DNA from: Actinomyces faecalis
Lineage (GTDB): Bacteria > Actinomycetota > Actinomycetes > Actinomycetales > Actinomycetaceae
DNA length: 64,000 nucleotides
Reading direction: 5' to 3'
Assembly: GCF_013184985.2 (NCBI RefSeq)
Contig: NZ_CP063418.1
Location: 1,364,001 to 1,428,000 of the forward strand
Shown piece after piece: positions 35,276 through 43,245 of this stretch (position 1 is its first letter; each line of letters opens with the position of its first letter). The notes under the pieces are model-generated. The model did not search any database, was not told the origin of the DNA, and was given only the letters and a program-made list of their open reading frames with translations. The translations under genes and the position numbers were made by a program.

Positions 35276-36097
35276 CTAGCTCTCAGCCAGGGCAGCGTCG
35301 AGCTCGGCGTCCAGCGCCGCGCGCTTCTTCTCCACGCGCTTGTCGTGAGCGACGGACAGGCCGCAGGCACCGAAGTACAGCCCGCAGATCGGGATCGCCA
35401 TGAGGACCATCGACCAGGGGTCGGGCAGCGGGTTGACCACGGCCATGAAGGCGAAGATGCCCACCACCGCCCAGCGCCAGCCCTTGAGCATGGTCCGGCC
35501 CTTCATCAGCCCCAGGCGGTTGAGGCCCACCATCACCTCGGGCAGGAGGAAGGCCACGCCGAAGGCGAGGATGATCCTCATGACGAAGGAGAAGTAGGAG
35601 GAGTACTGCAGCAGCCCGGCGGTGTCCGTGGGAAGGAAGCCCAGCATGATCGACACCGCGTGGGGCATGATCGCGATGCCCAGCGCCACGCCGCAGGCGA
35701 AGAGCACCAGTCCGGACAGCCCGAAGGCCCAGGTGTAGCGCTTCTCCTTACGGGTCATCCCCGGACCCACGTAGGCCCAGAACTCGTACATCCACAGCGG
35801 TGAGGACAGCAGCAGCCCCAGCCACAGGGACATGCGGAGCTTGAGGTCGAAGGCACCCAGAACCGTGTCAAAGTTCATGTTGACGGAGTAGCCCTGGTCC
35901 TGTGCGACCCGCAGCGGGTGGATAAGGACCTGGAAGCACCAGTCATAGAGGAGGTAGCCCGCGACCGCACCGATGATGACACCGATGGCTGAGATGAACA
36001 GCCGGTTGCGTGCCTCCCGCAGGTGGTCGCCGATGGACATGACCGCGTCAGGGTTGTCCTTGCGGCGGGTCTTGGTGACCCTCGGCAGCTTGGGCAT
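35276..36097 (-). CDS. tatC: Sec-independent protein translocase TatC
   Basis: A 273-residue six-helix membrane protein that recognises twin-arginine signal peptides. The N-terminal cytosolic motif is SIGDHLREARNRLF, corresponding to the conserved HLxELRxRL, and the first periplasmic loop and YEFWAYVGPGMTRKEK are typical. Helices follow to a polar C-terminal tail. GAGGAG lies before the ATG. It is downstream of tatA with a strong hairpin between them. No tatB gene is present here, common in actinobacteria where it lies elsewhere. Confidence 0.95.
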   Translation of the reverse strand: MPKLPRVTKTRRKDNPDAVMSIGDHLREARNRLFISAIGVIIGAVAGYLLYDWCFQVLIHPLRVAQDQGYSVNMNFDTVLGAFDLKLRMSLWLGLLLSSPLWMYEFWAYVGPGMTRKEKRYTWAFGLSGLVLFACGVALGIAIMPHAVSIMLGFLPTDTAGLLQYSSYFSFVMRIILAFGVAFLLPEVMVGLNRLGLMKGRTMLKGWRWAVVGIFAFMAVVNPLPDPWSMVLMAIPICGLYFGACGLSVAHDKRVEKKRAALDAELDAALAES

Positions 36098-36139
36098 GCC
36101 GATCTCCTCACTCCTACGGGGACGACGAACAGCGCTCCA

Positions 36140-36172
36140 CGTCCGTCAGCCGATGCTCACGGCTGACGGACG
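36140..36172. terminator. Hairpin between tatA and tatC
   Basis: A perfect 13-bp stem (36140-36152 with 36160-36172) with a 7-nt loop occupies the 91-bp gap. It may attenuate or process the tatA-tatC transcript so that TatA is made in excess of TatC. No T tract follows. Confidence 0.6.
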
Positions 36173-36188
36173 CGGGTCGCCGAGGACC

Positions 36189-36467
36189 TCAGGCCTGGGG
36201 CGTGGTCCCGTCAACGTTCTGCTGCGGGGCAGCCTGACCCGGCTGGGTCGGCTCGGTGTAGTAGGTGCCCTGCTGGGGCTGCTGGATCTGGGCCGGAGGC
36301 TGAGGAGTCACAGGCTCGTCCTCCTCGCGCAGCTCCTTGACCTCCTTCTTGAAGACCTTCATGGACTGGCCGAGGCTGCGAGCGATCTCGGGGAGCTTGC
36401 CAGCGCCGAAGATGAGGAGGACGAGGACGAGAAGCACGATCCAGTGCCAGGGCTTGAAGGCTCCCAT
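36189..36467 (-). CDS. tatA: Twin-arginine translocase subunit TatA
   Basis: A 92-residue pore-forming subunit. A single N-terminal helix (WIVLLVLVLLIFGAGKLPEI, residues 9-28) is followed by the FGAGKLPE hinge and an amphipathic helix (SLGQSMKVFKKEVKEL), then a Pro/Gln-rich disordered tail. The features match TatA rather than TatB. It precedes tatC and follows pafC with a 138-bp gap. Confidence 0.93.
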   Translation of the reverse strand: MGAFKPWHWIVLLVLVLLIFGAGKLPEIARSLGQSMKVFKKEVKELREEDEPVTPQPPAQIQQPQQGTYYTEPTQPGQAAPQQNVDGTTPQA

Positions 36468-36605
36468 GATGTTGCCCTACTTCCGTGTAGACAGGCGATG
36501 AGCGGACTGAACGGGTCGAGTCTAGCCGTAGGGCGGACCGCGTCCAGCACGCGTTCGTCCGTGTTCCCCCGTCGGCGTAGGCAGCGCACGGGATCCTCAA
36601 GCGGC

Positions 36606-37607
36606 TCAGTCCCTCACGCCGAGCGTGTCGTCCGCGGCCAGCGCGCGCCGTGCGGCCTCGGCCGCGCGCTGTGCCAGCCCGGGCGGCTCGACCCCTCGAA
36701 GGTGGCGTCCGCAGGACAGCACGAGGCCAGTCAGCCACTGGTCGTCCCGGCCCGCGACGACGACGGCGAGCGTGCCGTCCTCGCCCTGCGTCACCGACTC
36801 GCACGGCACCTGCTCGGTCAGCCAGCGTCCGCGAGGGTCGAGGTAGAGGGTCGCGCGTCGCTGACGTGTGTCAGCCTTCTCACGTTCCCGACGTGCTGCC
36901 CGGGCGCGCGGGCTACGGGCCACCCGGTGCGCCGCGGCGGGGACGTCGAGGACCTCGGCCTCCAGGACGCGGTCGAGCCGGAAGCTGCGCTCGTCCCGGG
37001 CCCGCAGGCACCAGGCACGCAGGTACAGGTACGAGCCGTCCGACTCCAGCTCCTCCGGGTCGACCTCACGCTCGGTGCGTCGGTCGGCGGCGTCCACGTA
37101 GACCAGCCGCAGCCGGCGGCGGCTGGCCAGCGCCTGACGCACCACGGCCAGGGCGGCAGGCCCCGGCAGCTCCTCAGCCGCCTCGTGGCCCTGGTCGGAG
37201 GTCACCACCCGGGCGTGACCGAGCAGGCCGGCCAGCGCCTGCTCCGCACGCTGGAGCTGGGCGCGTGAGCGCGGGTCCTCCTCCAGCAGGGACGCCAGGA
37301 CCCGCAGCGAGAGCCGCAGCGCCCGTGCCTCCCCGCTCGTCAGCCGCAGCGGCTGGTCCAGACCGAGCGAGGTCGTCAGCCGCAGCCTGCCCTCCTCCAG
37401 CTCCAGGGCGTCGAAGTCCACGAGCTCGTCCGGCATGGCGTCGCGGGGACCGGACACCCACAGCGCCTCGACGTCACGAGTGATCGTCTCCACGCTCACA
37501 CCAAAGTGCCTGGCCGCCTCCTCGACCGTGGCCCCGGGGTTGGCCGCCACCCAGGCAGGGAGCGCGAGCAGGCGCAGCAACCGGTCAGCCGCGTTCGGGC
37601 GTCCCAT
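36606..37607 (-). CDS. pafC: WYL-domain transcriptional regulator PafC
   Basis: A 333-residue regulator with an N-terminal helix-turn-helix (GATVEEAARHFGVSVETITR) and a WYL region (YLYLRAWCLRARDERSFRLD). In mycobacteria PafB and PafC form a heterodimer that activates the RecA-independent DNA-damage response, and a similar role is inferred. Its ATG overlaps the pafB stop by one base (TGATG), so equimolar synthesis is likely. The subsequent tatA and tatC match the mycobacterial order. Confidence 0.9.
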   Translation of the reverse strand: MGRPNAADRLLRLLALPAWVAANPGATVEEAARHFGVSVETITRDVEALWVSGPRDAMPDELVDFDALELEEGRLRLTTSLGLDQPLRLTSGEARALRLSLRVLASLLEEDPRSRAQLQRAEQALAGLLGHARVVTSDQGHEAAEELPGPAALAVVRQALASRRRLRLVYVDAADRRTEREVDPEELESDGSYLYLRAWCLRARDERSFRLDRVLEAEVLDVPAAAHRVARSPRARAARREREKADTRQRRATLYLDPRGRWLTEQVPCESVTQGEDGTLAVVVAGRDDQWLTGLVLSCGRHLRGVEPPGLAQRAAEAARRALAADDTLGVRD

Positions 37608-38593
37608 CAGCGTTCCTCCTGCCGCACCGCGTCCGTGCTCGCCTGCTGGCTACCTGCCAGCGCTGCCGCGCCCCGCAGGTGCTCACGGACCAGGTCGTGG
37701 AGCCCTGCCGGCTCCAGCACGAGCACGCCGTCGCCCAGGGCTGCCAGGGAGCCGGCGAAGGAGAAGAGGTCGTCATAGCCCACGCGCACGACGTCGTACC
37801 CCTCGACCCGACGCTCCTGGCGCTGCGCGCGGGCGCGCAGCGCCAGGCCCCGCCCTGGGCGCAGCGCCAGGACCGCGCTGTGCCCACGGTCCTGGCGCGG
37901 CTCAGCCGGCTCGAAGGCGCCGGGGCCGGTGAGCACCTCGACCCCGCCGCTCAGACGTGCCAGCCGGAAGGTACGGCGCTCGCCCGCTTGCCTGTCACGT
38001 CCCTCCAGGTACCAGGCGCCCTCGCGCATCCACAGTCTCTCCGGCTCGACCGTGCGTCGGCGCCGGTGTCCGGAGGAGGCCGAGGTGTAGTCGAAGGCCA
38101 CCACCCGGCGCTCGTCGACGGCGGCGGCCAGCTCTGCCGGGACCTCACGACCAGCCAGGTCCACGGTGAGGTCGGTCAGCGCGCCGGTCTCCTGGGTCCC
38201 GCCCTCGCCCTGGGAGCCGGACACCGCTCGTAGCTTGGTCAGTGCTCTCCTGGCCGCCGCAGGGAGCTCGCCGTCGCGCCAGGCGGAGGCCGCCAGCTCG
38301 ATCGCCGCCGCCTGCTCGGCGTCCAGGCGCAGCGGAGGCAGGGCGTAGGAGTCCTCGTCCACCCGGTAGCGGGGCTGCGTGTCCGGGCCGGTGACGAGGA
38401 TCGGCACGCCCAGGGCGCGCAGCTCGTTCTTGTCGCGCTCAAACATCCGGCGCGCCGACTCGCCGGCCTCAGGGTCGTAGCCCTCGACGCGCGTGACGAC
38501 CTCTGTGGCGCTCAGACCTGTCTGCGTGGCGCGCAGGGCCAGCAGGAGGTTGATCTGCCTCTCCTCGGCGCGGACGTGGGGGCTCGTGGTCAC
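37607..38593 (-). CDS. pafB: WYL-domain transcriptional regulator PafB
   Basis: A 328-residue partner of PafC. The N-terminal winged helix includes INLLLALRATQTGLSATEVV, and the WYL domain contains MREGAWYLEGRDRQAGERRTF, probably a sensor of nucleic acid ends. The GTG start has no ribosome site and lies 6 nt after a TAGGCT box that is shared, through a palindrome, with the divergent DUF3866 gene. The proteasome genes that usually precede pafB (pafA, prcAB) are absent from this window. Confidence 0.9.
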   Translation of the reverse strand: MTTSPHVRAEERQINLLLALRATQTGLSATEVVTRVEGYDPEAGESARRMFERDKNELRALGVPILVTGPDTQPRYRVDEDSYALPPLRLDAEQAAAIELAASAWRDGELPAAARRALTKLRAVSGSQGEGGTQETGALTDLTVDLAGREVPAELAAAVDERRVVAFDYTSASSGHRRRRTVEPERLWMREGAWYLEGRDRQAGERRTFRLARLSGGVEVLTGPGAFEPAEPRQDRGHSAVLALRPGRGLALRARAQRQERRVEGYDVVRVGYDDLFSFAGSLAALGDGVLVLEPAGLHDLVREHLRGAAALAGSQQASTDAVRQEER

Positions 38594-38599
38594 GGGATC

Positions 38600-38609
38600 A
38601 GCCTAGGCT
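38600..38609. promoter_or_regulatory. Palindromic bidirectional -10 element for pafB and the DUF3866 gene
   Basis: AGCCTAGGCT is a perfect 10-bp palindrome. On the plus strand TAGGCT (38604-38609) lies 6 nt before the GTG at 38616; on the minus strand TAGGCT (38605-38600) lies 6 nt before the GTG at 38593. The whole gap between the start codons is 22 bp. Neither gene has a ribosome site, so both transcripts would be leaderless and fire from one melted region. Confidence 0.65.
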
Positions 38610-38615
38610 GGGTCC

Positions 38616-39800
38616 GTGATGTGGCGCGACGGCGAGGTGCTCGGGCAGCGGCGGGTGTGGGGACGGCCCCCTCGGCGCTGTGCCGAGCTGAGCGTGCGCC
38701 TGACGGCAGCCCCTGTCGGCGCCCTGGCGCTCCCTGCCGGGCAGGACGTCCGTGCGGTGGCCTACGAGCAGGTGACCGGCCTTCCTGGGCCGGGCGAGCA
38801 CGTCAGGCTCGAGGTCTCCGCGCTGGCGCGTGGGCTCGGGACGGGCGGGCACGCCATGGTCAGCGCCCGCCTGGAGGTGCTGCCTGAGGACTCCCCCGCC
38901 CCCGGCCACCTGGTCAAGGCGCGGTACATGCCTGACCAGGTCATGGTCCAGGGCGTGGACGAGCAGGGGACGGCGCACCACGACCTGCTCTCCGCCCCGG
39001 CCGGCGCGCTGGGCCTGGAGGGCATGCCCGTCGTCGTCGCGGACCTGCACTCCAGCCTGCCTGCAGTCCTGGCAGGCCTGGCCTGCCCGACCGGGTCCGC
39101 GGTCCTGGTCCCCGTCCGGCAGCGTCCACGCACCGTCTACGTCATGACCGACGGCGGTGCGCTGCCTGCGGCCTACTCCCGCGCGGTCGCCGGGCTCAGC
39201 CAGGCAGGGTGGCTCGCGGGGACGGTCACCTGCGGCCAGGCGTGGGGCGGGGACCTGGAGGCGGTCAGCCTCCACAACGCCCTGCTCGCCGCGAGGCACG
39301 TGCTGGGGGCCGAGGTCGCCGTCGTCATCCAGGGCCCGGGCAACCTCGGTACGGACACCCCCTGGGGCTTCTCCGGGGTGGCCTGTGGGGAGGCGGTCAA
39401 CGCCGCCGCGGTCCTGGGCGGACGAGCGGTGGCCTGCCTGCGCGTCTCGCAGGCGGACGCGCGTGAGCGCCACCAGGGGGTCTCCCACCACAGCCTGACG
39501 GCCTTTGGCAGGGTGGCTCTGGCCGACGCCGACGTCGTCGTGCCCGTCCTGGACGGCGAGCTCGGCGTGCAGGTGCGCTCCCAGGCCGAGGCGCTGTGCG
39601 CCCCTCGCCGTGAGGGACGCCGCCACCGTCTGGTCACCGTGCCCGCTGACGGCCTGCTCCCGGCCCTGGGCGAGGTCGAGGCCGCCACCGGCGTGCGCCT
39701 GTCCACCATGGGACGTGGTCTGGAGGAGGACACCGCGGCCTTCGTCACCGCGGCAGCCGCCGGTCGGTACGCGGCTGACCTTGTCGGTGGGGTGCACTAA
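38616..39800 (+). CDS. DUF3866 family protein
   Basis: A 394-residue protein of an actinobacterial family of unknown function (DUF3866), recognisable by the N-terminal GEVLG stretch, VRAVAYEQVTGLPGPGEHVRL and the C-terminal HHSLTAFGRVALADADVVVP. Many residues are small and hydrophobic, but there is no signal peptide or clear transmembrane helix; it is probably a soluble alpha/beta protein. The GTG-ATG start pair follows the shared palindromic -10 box. hisE lies 9 bp downstream with its own -10-like box. Confidence 0.8.
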   Translation: MMWRDGEVLGQRRVWGRPPRRCAELSVRLTAAPVGALALPAGQDVRAVAYEQVTGLPGPGEHVRLEVSALARGLGTGGHAMVSARLEVLPEDSPAPGHLVKARYMPDQVMVQGVDEQGTAHHDLLSAPAGALGLEGMPVVVADLHSSLPAVLAGLACPTGSAVLVPVRQRPRTVYVMTDGGALPAAYSRAVAGLSQAGWLAGTVTCGQAWGGDLEAVSLHNALLAARHVLGAEVAVVIQGPGNLGTDTPWGFSGVACGEAVNAAAVLGGRAVACLRVSQADARERHQGVSHHSLTAFGRVALADADVVVPVLDGELGVQVRSQAEALCAPRREGRRHRLVTVPADGLLPALGEVEAATGVRLSTMGRGLEEDTAAFVTAAAAGRYAADLVGGVH

Positions 39801-39803
39801 CCT
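39798..39803 (+). promoter_or_regulatory. -10 box of a leaderless transcript (hisE)
   Basis: TAACCT, GAGGCC, then ATG at 39810. The first bases TAA are the stop codon of the DUF3866 gene, the same arrangement as at helY/DUF808. Confidence 0.5.
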
Positions 39804-39809
39804 GAGGCC

Positions 39810-40085
39810 ATGACCCATGATGTCAAGACCTTTGAGTCTCTGTTCGCCGAGCTGTCCGAGAAGGCCGCGTCCCGTCCTGAGGGCTCGGGCACGGTCGCTG
39901 AGCTGGACAAGGGCGTGCACTTCATCGGCAAGAAGCTGGTGGAGGAGGCGGCTGAGTCCTGGATGGCCTGCGAGCACGAGTCGGACGAGGCCGCCTGCGA
40001 GGAGATCAGCCAGCTGCTCTACCACGCGCAGGTCATGATGATCGCCAAGGGCTATACCCTGGCGGACGTCTACAGGTACCTGTGA
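39810..40085 (+). CDS. hisE: Phosphoribosyl-ATP pyrophosphatase
   Basis: A 91-residue all-alpha NTP pyrophosphohydrolase catalysing the second step of histidine biosynthesis, phosphoribosyl-ATP to phosphoribosyl-AMP. Metal-binding motifs are [14 protein letters not shown] and [14 protein letters not shown]. It precedes hisG by 50 bp, the usual hisE-hisG pair of actinobacteria. hisI is not nearby. The ATG has a -10-like hexamer 6 nt upstream and no ribosome site. Confidence 0.95.
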   Translation: MTHDVKTFESLFAELSEKAASRPEGSGTVAELDKGVHFIGKKLVEEAAESWMACEHESDEAACEEISQLLYHAQVMMIAKGYTLADVYRYL

Positions 40086-40135
40086 CCTGTCGTCCGCTCC
40101 CCACCTGACCTCCCGACACCCCGGAGAACACCACC

Positions 40136-40981
40136 GTGCTGCGTATCGCCGTGCCCAACAAGGGCTCCCTGTCCGAGCCCGCCACCACCATGCTCAAGGA
40201 GGCGGGCTACCGTACCCGCCGCACCGGCCGTGAGCTCGTCCTCATCGACGAGGCCAACGAGGTCGAGCTGTTCTTCCTGCGCCCGCGTGACATCGCCGTC
40301 TACGTGGGTCAGGGAACGGTCCATGCCGGGATCACCGGGCGCGACCTGCTCCTGGACTCCGGCGTCGAGGCCGTGGAGCACCTGGCTCTGGGCTTCGCGC
40401 GCTCGACCTTCCGCTTTGCCGCCCCCGCCGGCACCATGAGCTCGCTGGATGACGTGACCGGCAAGCGGGTGGCCACCTCCTACGACGTCCTGGTCCGTGA
40501 CTTCCTGGCCGCCCAGGGGATCGAGGCCACCACCGTCCACCTGGACGGCGCGGTGGAGTCCTCCGTCCAGCTGGGCGTAGCCGATCTCATCGCCGACGTC
40601 GTCGAGACCGGCACGACGCTACGTGCCGCCGGACTGGAGGTCTTCGGCGAGCCCATCCTCACTAGCGAGGCCGTGCTCATCACCACGCAGGCCTACCGCG
40701 ACGAGCCCGGCCTGGCCACGCTCGTGCGCCGGCTGGAGGGCGTCATGCGGGCGCGCTCCTACGTCCTCATCGACTACGACGTGCGTATGAACGACCTGCA
40801 CCTGGCCACGGCGATCACGCCAGGACTGGAGTCCCCGACGGTCTCCCCCCTCCAGAACCCGGACTGGGTCGCGGTGCGGTCGATGGTGCCGCGCGCGGAC
40901 ATGAACCGCGTCATGGACGAGCTCTACGAGGTCGGTGCGCGCGCCATCCTCGTCTCCTCGCTCCTGGCCTGCCGGCTGTAG
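40136..40981 (+). CDS. hisG: ATP phosphoribosyltransferase (long form)
   Basis: Catalyses the first committed step of histidine biosynthesis, condensation of ATP with PRPP. At 281 residues it is the long form, with the catalytic part beginning [15 protein letters not shown] and containing [19 protein letters not shown] (PRPP loop), plus a C-terminal regulatory domain ([19 protein letters not shown]) that binds histidine for feedback inhibition. The GTG start follows CGGAGAA. It converges with the importer gene at 41001, only 19 bp away. Confidence 0.95.
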   Translation: MLRIAVPNKGSLSEPATTMLKEAGYRTRRTGRELVLIDEANEVELFFLRPRDIAVYVGQGTVHAGITGRDLLLDSGVEAVEHLALGFARSTFRFAAPAGTMSSLDDVTGKRVATSYDVLVRDFLAAQGIEATTVHLDGAVESSVQLGVADLIADVVETGTTLRAAGLEVFGEPILTSEAVLITTQAYRDEPGLATLVRRLEGVMRARSYVLIDYDVRMNDLHLATAITPGLESPTVSPLQNPDWVAVRSMVPRADMNRVMDELYEVGARAILVSSLLACRL

Positions 40982-41000
40982 CGCACCGACCTGCTGCCTC

Positions 41001-42041
41001 CTAGACCAGCGGGTCGCACACCGACCGGAGGCTGGGAGCAGCGCCGGTGAGCAGGTCATGATCGTCCAGGAAGGCGATCATGGCCGCCACCTGCTCGTCT
41101 GAGACCGACCCGGTGCTGGTGCTCGAGCCAGCAGGGGCGACCAGCTCGGCGGTGGCCACGGCCACGGCCCGGGCGTTCGCGGCCTGGTCGGCGTCCACGA
41201 GGTCGCTCACGTACGCCTTGGTCGCCTCGACCGCGCCGTCCGGGTCAGCGACGAAGGACTCCATGCCGGAGACACTGGCTGCCACCGCCGCAGCCAGCTC
41301 CTCACGGCGGGCCCCGAGAACCTCCGGCGTGGTCACCAGGCTCGCGCCGACCAGCGGCACCTCCTCCGCGACGGCCAGGGTGCGCACGGGTGTGCCGGCC
41401 AGGCTGATCTGGACGGCGTCGTTGTTGCTGAAACCGACGATGGCGTCCACCTTCCCCGTCACCAGGGCCGCCTGCTGGGTGTAGCCGATCTCCTGGACCT
41501 CAAGGTCGGACTCGCTCAGGCCGGCGCTGTCCAGGGCGACCTGGAGGGCGAACCAGTTCTCCCCGAAGCGACCCGGCAGCCCCACCGTCCGGCCCGCCAG
41601 GTCTGCCAGGCTGCTGATCTGGGAGTCCTCGGGCACGATGACGCAGCCCGGGTAGGCCTGGTAGTAGCCGCCGACGACGACGAGCCCGGCCCCGCCCGAG
41701 GCCGCCACGACCGCCTCGTCGGCCCCGGCGACGACGAGCTGCTCGGTGCCGGCCAGCAGGGCGTCGAACAGCCCTTCCTGGGCACCGTGGTGACGCAGGG
41801 TGACGGACTCGGCGTACCGCCCCTGGTGCGCGGCCATGTAGAAGGGAGCGAACTGGACGTTAGGCGTGTAGCTCATGCCGATGGTCAGGCCCGAGGACCC
41901 AGCGTCCTTACCGGCGGCCACGCCGGAGGCGCCTGAAGCCCGTGAGCGGGCGGCGGTTCCTGAGGAGCAGGCGGCCAGCACTCCCGTGGCGCTGGCGACG
42001 GTTGCCAGGTGGATGAGGTGGCGTCGGCTGAGGGTGGTCAT
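41001..42041 (-). CDS. ribY: Riboflavin ABC importer substrate-binding lipoprotein (RibY-like, NMT1/THI5 family)
   Basis: A 346-residue solute-binding protein. The start is the ATG at 42041 with CAGGAG 6 nt upstream. The N-terminus has a twin-arginine motif (LSRRHLIHL) and a lipobox (VLAAC), so it is a Tat-type lipoprotein. The body matches NMT1/THI5-like binding proteins: GMSYTPNVQFAPFYMAA, then FDALLAGTEQLVVAG, and the YTQQAALVTGKVDA segment. THI5-like proteins usually bind pyrimidine or thiamine precursors, but the FMN riboswitch upstream of its operon points to a flavin, as proposed for RibXY. Ligand identity is inferred from regulation, not from pocket residues. Confidence 0.75.
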   Translation of the reverse strand: MTTLSRRHLIHLATVASATGVLAACSSGTAARSRASGASGVAAGKDAGSSGLTIGMSYTPNVQFAPFYMAAHQGRYAESVTLRHHGAQEGLFDALLAGTEQLVVAGADEAVVAASGGAGLVVVGGYYQAYPGCVIVPEDSQISSLADLAGRTVGLPGRFGENWFALQVALDSAGLSESDLEVQEIGYTQQAALVTGKVDAIVGFSNNDAVQISLAGTPVRTLAVAEEVPLVGASLVTTPEVLGARREELAAAVAASVSGMESFVADPDGAVEATKAYVSDLVDADQAANARAVAVATAELVAPAGSSTSTGSVSDEQVAAMIAFLDDHDLLTGAAPSLRSVCDPLV

Positions 42042-42147
42042 GTCAGGCTCCTGTGAGGTTGTCGGTGAAGGGGAGCAGAATGAGGGTGGGTGGGACGCGG
42101 GAGGAGCAGGGGGTGAGGCGCTGCAGGCCTGGTGCCTCCAGGCAGGC

Positions 42148-42948
42148 TCAGGTGGCACGTCGGCCGCGCATTGAGTCCACCACACGGCTGCGCCTCTCGG
42201 CCTCGTGCAGGCACCAGTGGATGGACATCGCCATGACGCACAGCAGCGCGATGGTCGAGAACAGGCCGGCTGTGTCGACGGCGTCACGCTGGTGGGACAG
42301 GACCATGCCCAGGCCCTGGCCTCCCATCGTCATCTCACCGACGACAGCGCCCGTGACCGACAGCGTGAAGCCTGTACGCAGCCCGGACAGGATCGCTGGC
42401 AGTGCCATCGGCAGCTCCATGCGCGTCACCATGGACAGACCGTGAGCCCCGTCCAACCGCGCCGCGTCCAGGACGTCGGTGTCCAGACCGCGCAGTCCCA
42501 GCAGCACCGTGACGGTGATGGGGAAGAACACCATCAGCGTGCACAGGAGCACCACCGGCAGCGTGCCGTAGCCGATCCACAGCACGAGCAGCGGGGCGAT
42601 GGCGATCGCCGGCACGGCCTGTGAGGCCGCCACGTAGGGCAGGACCGTGTGTGAGAAGCGGGGCCAGTGGAACAGCGCCCAGGCCAGCGGCAGGGACAGG
42701 CAGGTGGCCGTCAGGCACCCCAGCAGGGCCTCGCGCATCGTCACCCAGGCGTAGCCAGCCAGCCCGCCCTGGGTCAGCGCGAGCCACAGCCTCCGGGCGA
42801 CGTCCTGGGGAGCGGGCAGAAAGACCTTGGGCACCCACCCGCTCACGCCTACCAGCCACCACGCAGCCACGAGCACCACGCCCAGCGCCAGGGCGGGCAC
42901 CGGGGTCGGCACACGCACGGACGAACGGCGTGTCACGGTCAGTGGCAT
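42148..42948 (-). CDS. ribX: Riboflavin ABC importer permease (RibX-like)
   Basis: A 266-residue BPD-type ABC permease with about six helices. The EAA-like loop that docks the ATPase is DAARLDGAHGLSMVTRMELP. It lies 106 bp upstream of the binding-protein gene and 145 bp downstream of the FMN riboswitch. The family also includes HMP/thiamine and taurine permeases, so substrate choice rests on the riboswitch. No ATP-binding subunit lies on either side, so the ATPase must be encoded elsewhere or shared. Confidence 0.75.
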   Translation of the reverse strand: MPLTVTRRSSVRVPTPVPALALGVVLVAAWWLVGVSGWVPKVFLPAPQDVARRLWLALTQGGLAGYAWVTMREALLGCLTATCLSLPLAWALFHWPRFSHTVLPYVAASQAVPAIAIAPLLVLWIGYGTLPVVLLCTLMVFFPITVTVLLGLRGLDTDVLDAARLDGAHGLSMVTRMELPMALPAILSGLRTGFTLSVTGAVVGEMTMGGQGLGMVLSHQRDAVDTAGLFSTIALLCVMAMSIHWCLHEAERRSRVVDSMRGRRAT

Positions 42949-42969
42949 GGCAGCAGCTCCCGGGTCCTG

Positions 42970-42990
42970 TCCCGGGGCGCCTCCCCGGGA
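42970..42990 (-). promoter_or_regulatory. Hairpin in the riboswitch expression platform
   Basis: A perfect 8-bp stem (42970-42977 with 42983-42990) with a 5-nt loop lies just before ribX. Its CCCGGG sequence can also pair with the CCGGGAG ribosome-site region closer to the ATG, so it could switch access of ribosomes. Termination is the alternative. Confidence 0.4.
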
Positions 42991-43093
42991 CGGCTCCGGG
43001 GTGATGCAGGAAAGCCGCTCAGGCCTGCCGGACGCACGGTGGGCGACGCCGTCCCCACCGCGTGACGCGGCGGGCGCCGGGTACCGAGCGCCT

Positions 43094-43230
43094 CGTGCTT
43101 CCTCCCATCCGGACTCTCACCGTCGGTGCTGGAGTTCCACCAGCTCAGCCGTGTCCGTGCCCCGGCGGGGCACGAGCACGGGTCGCGGACTGTTACCGCC
43201 GGCTCGGACTTTCACCGACCCCGGAGCACG
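43094..43230 (-). promoter_or_regulatory. FMN riboswitch (RFN element)
   Basis: Read on the minus strand, the conserved RFN elements appear in order: GGTGAAAGTCCGAGCCGGCG, then a GGTAACAGTCCGCGACCC segment, then GGTGGAACTCCAGCACCGACG, and finally GGTGAGAGTCCGGATGGGAG. Closing stem P1 pairs CGTGCT (minus, 43230-43225) with AGCACG (43099-43094). This is the FMN-sensing aptamer that controls riboflavin synthesis and uptake genes. It lies 15 nt beyond the putP stop and 145 nt before ribX. FMN is expected to lower expression of ribX and ribY. Confidence 0.93.
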
Positions 43231-43245
43231 TTGCTTGGACAGACC

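Noticed and set aside
41001..43230. Thiamine/HMP transporter with a TPP riboswitch
   Set aside because: The binding protein family suggested it, but the conserved leader elements are those of the FMN aptamer, not the TPP THI-box.
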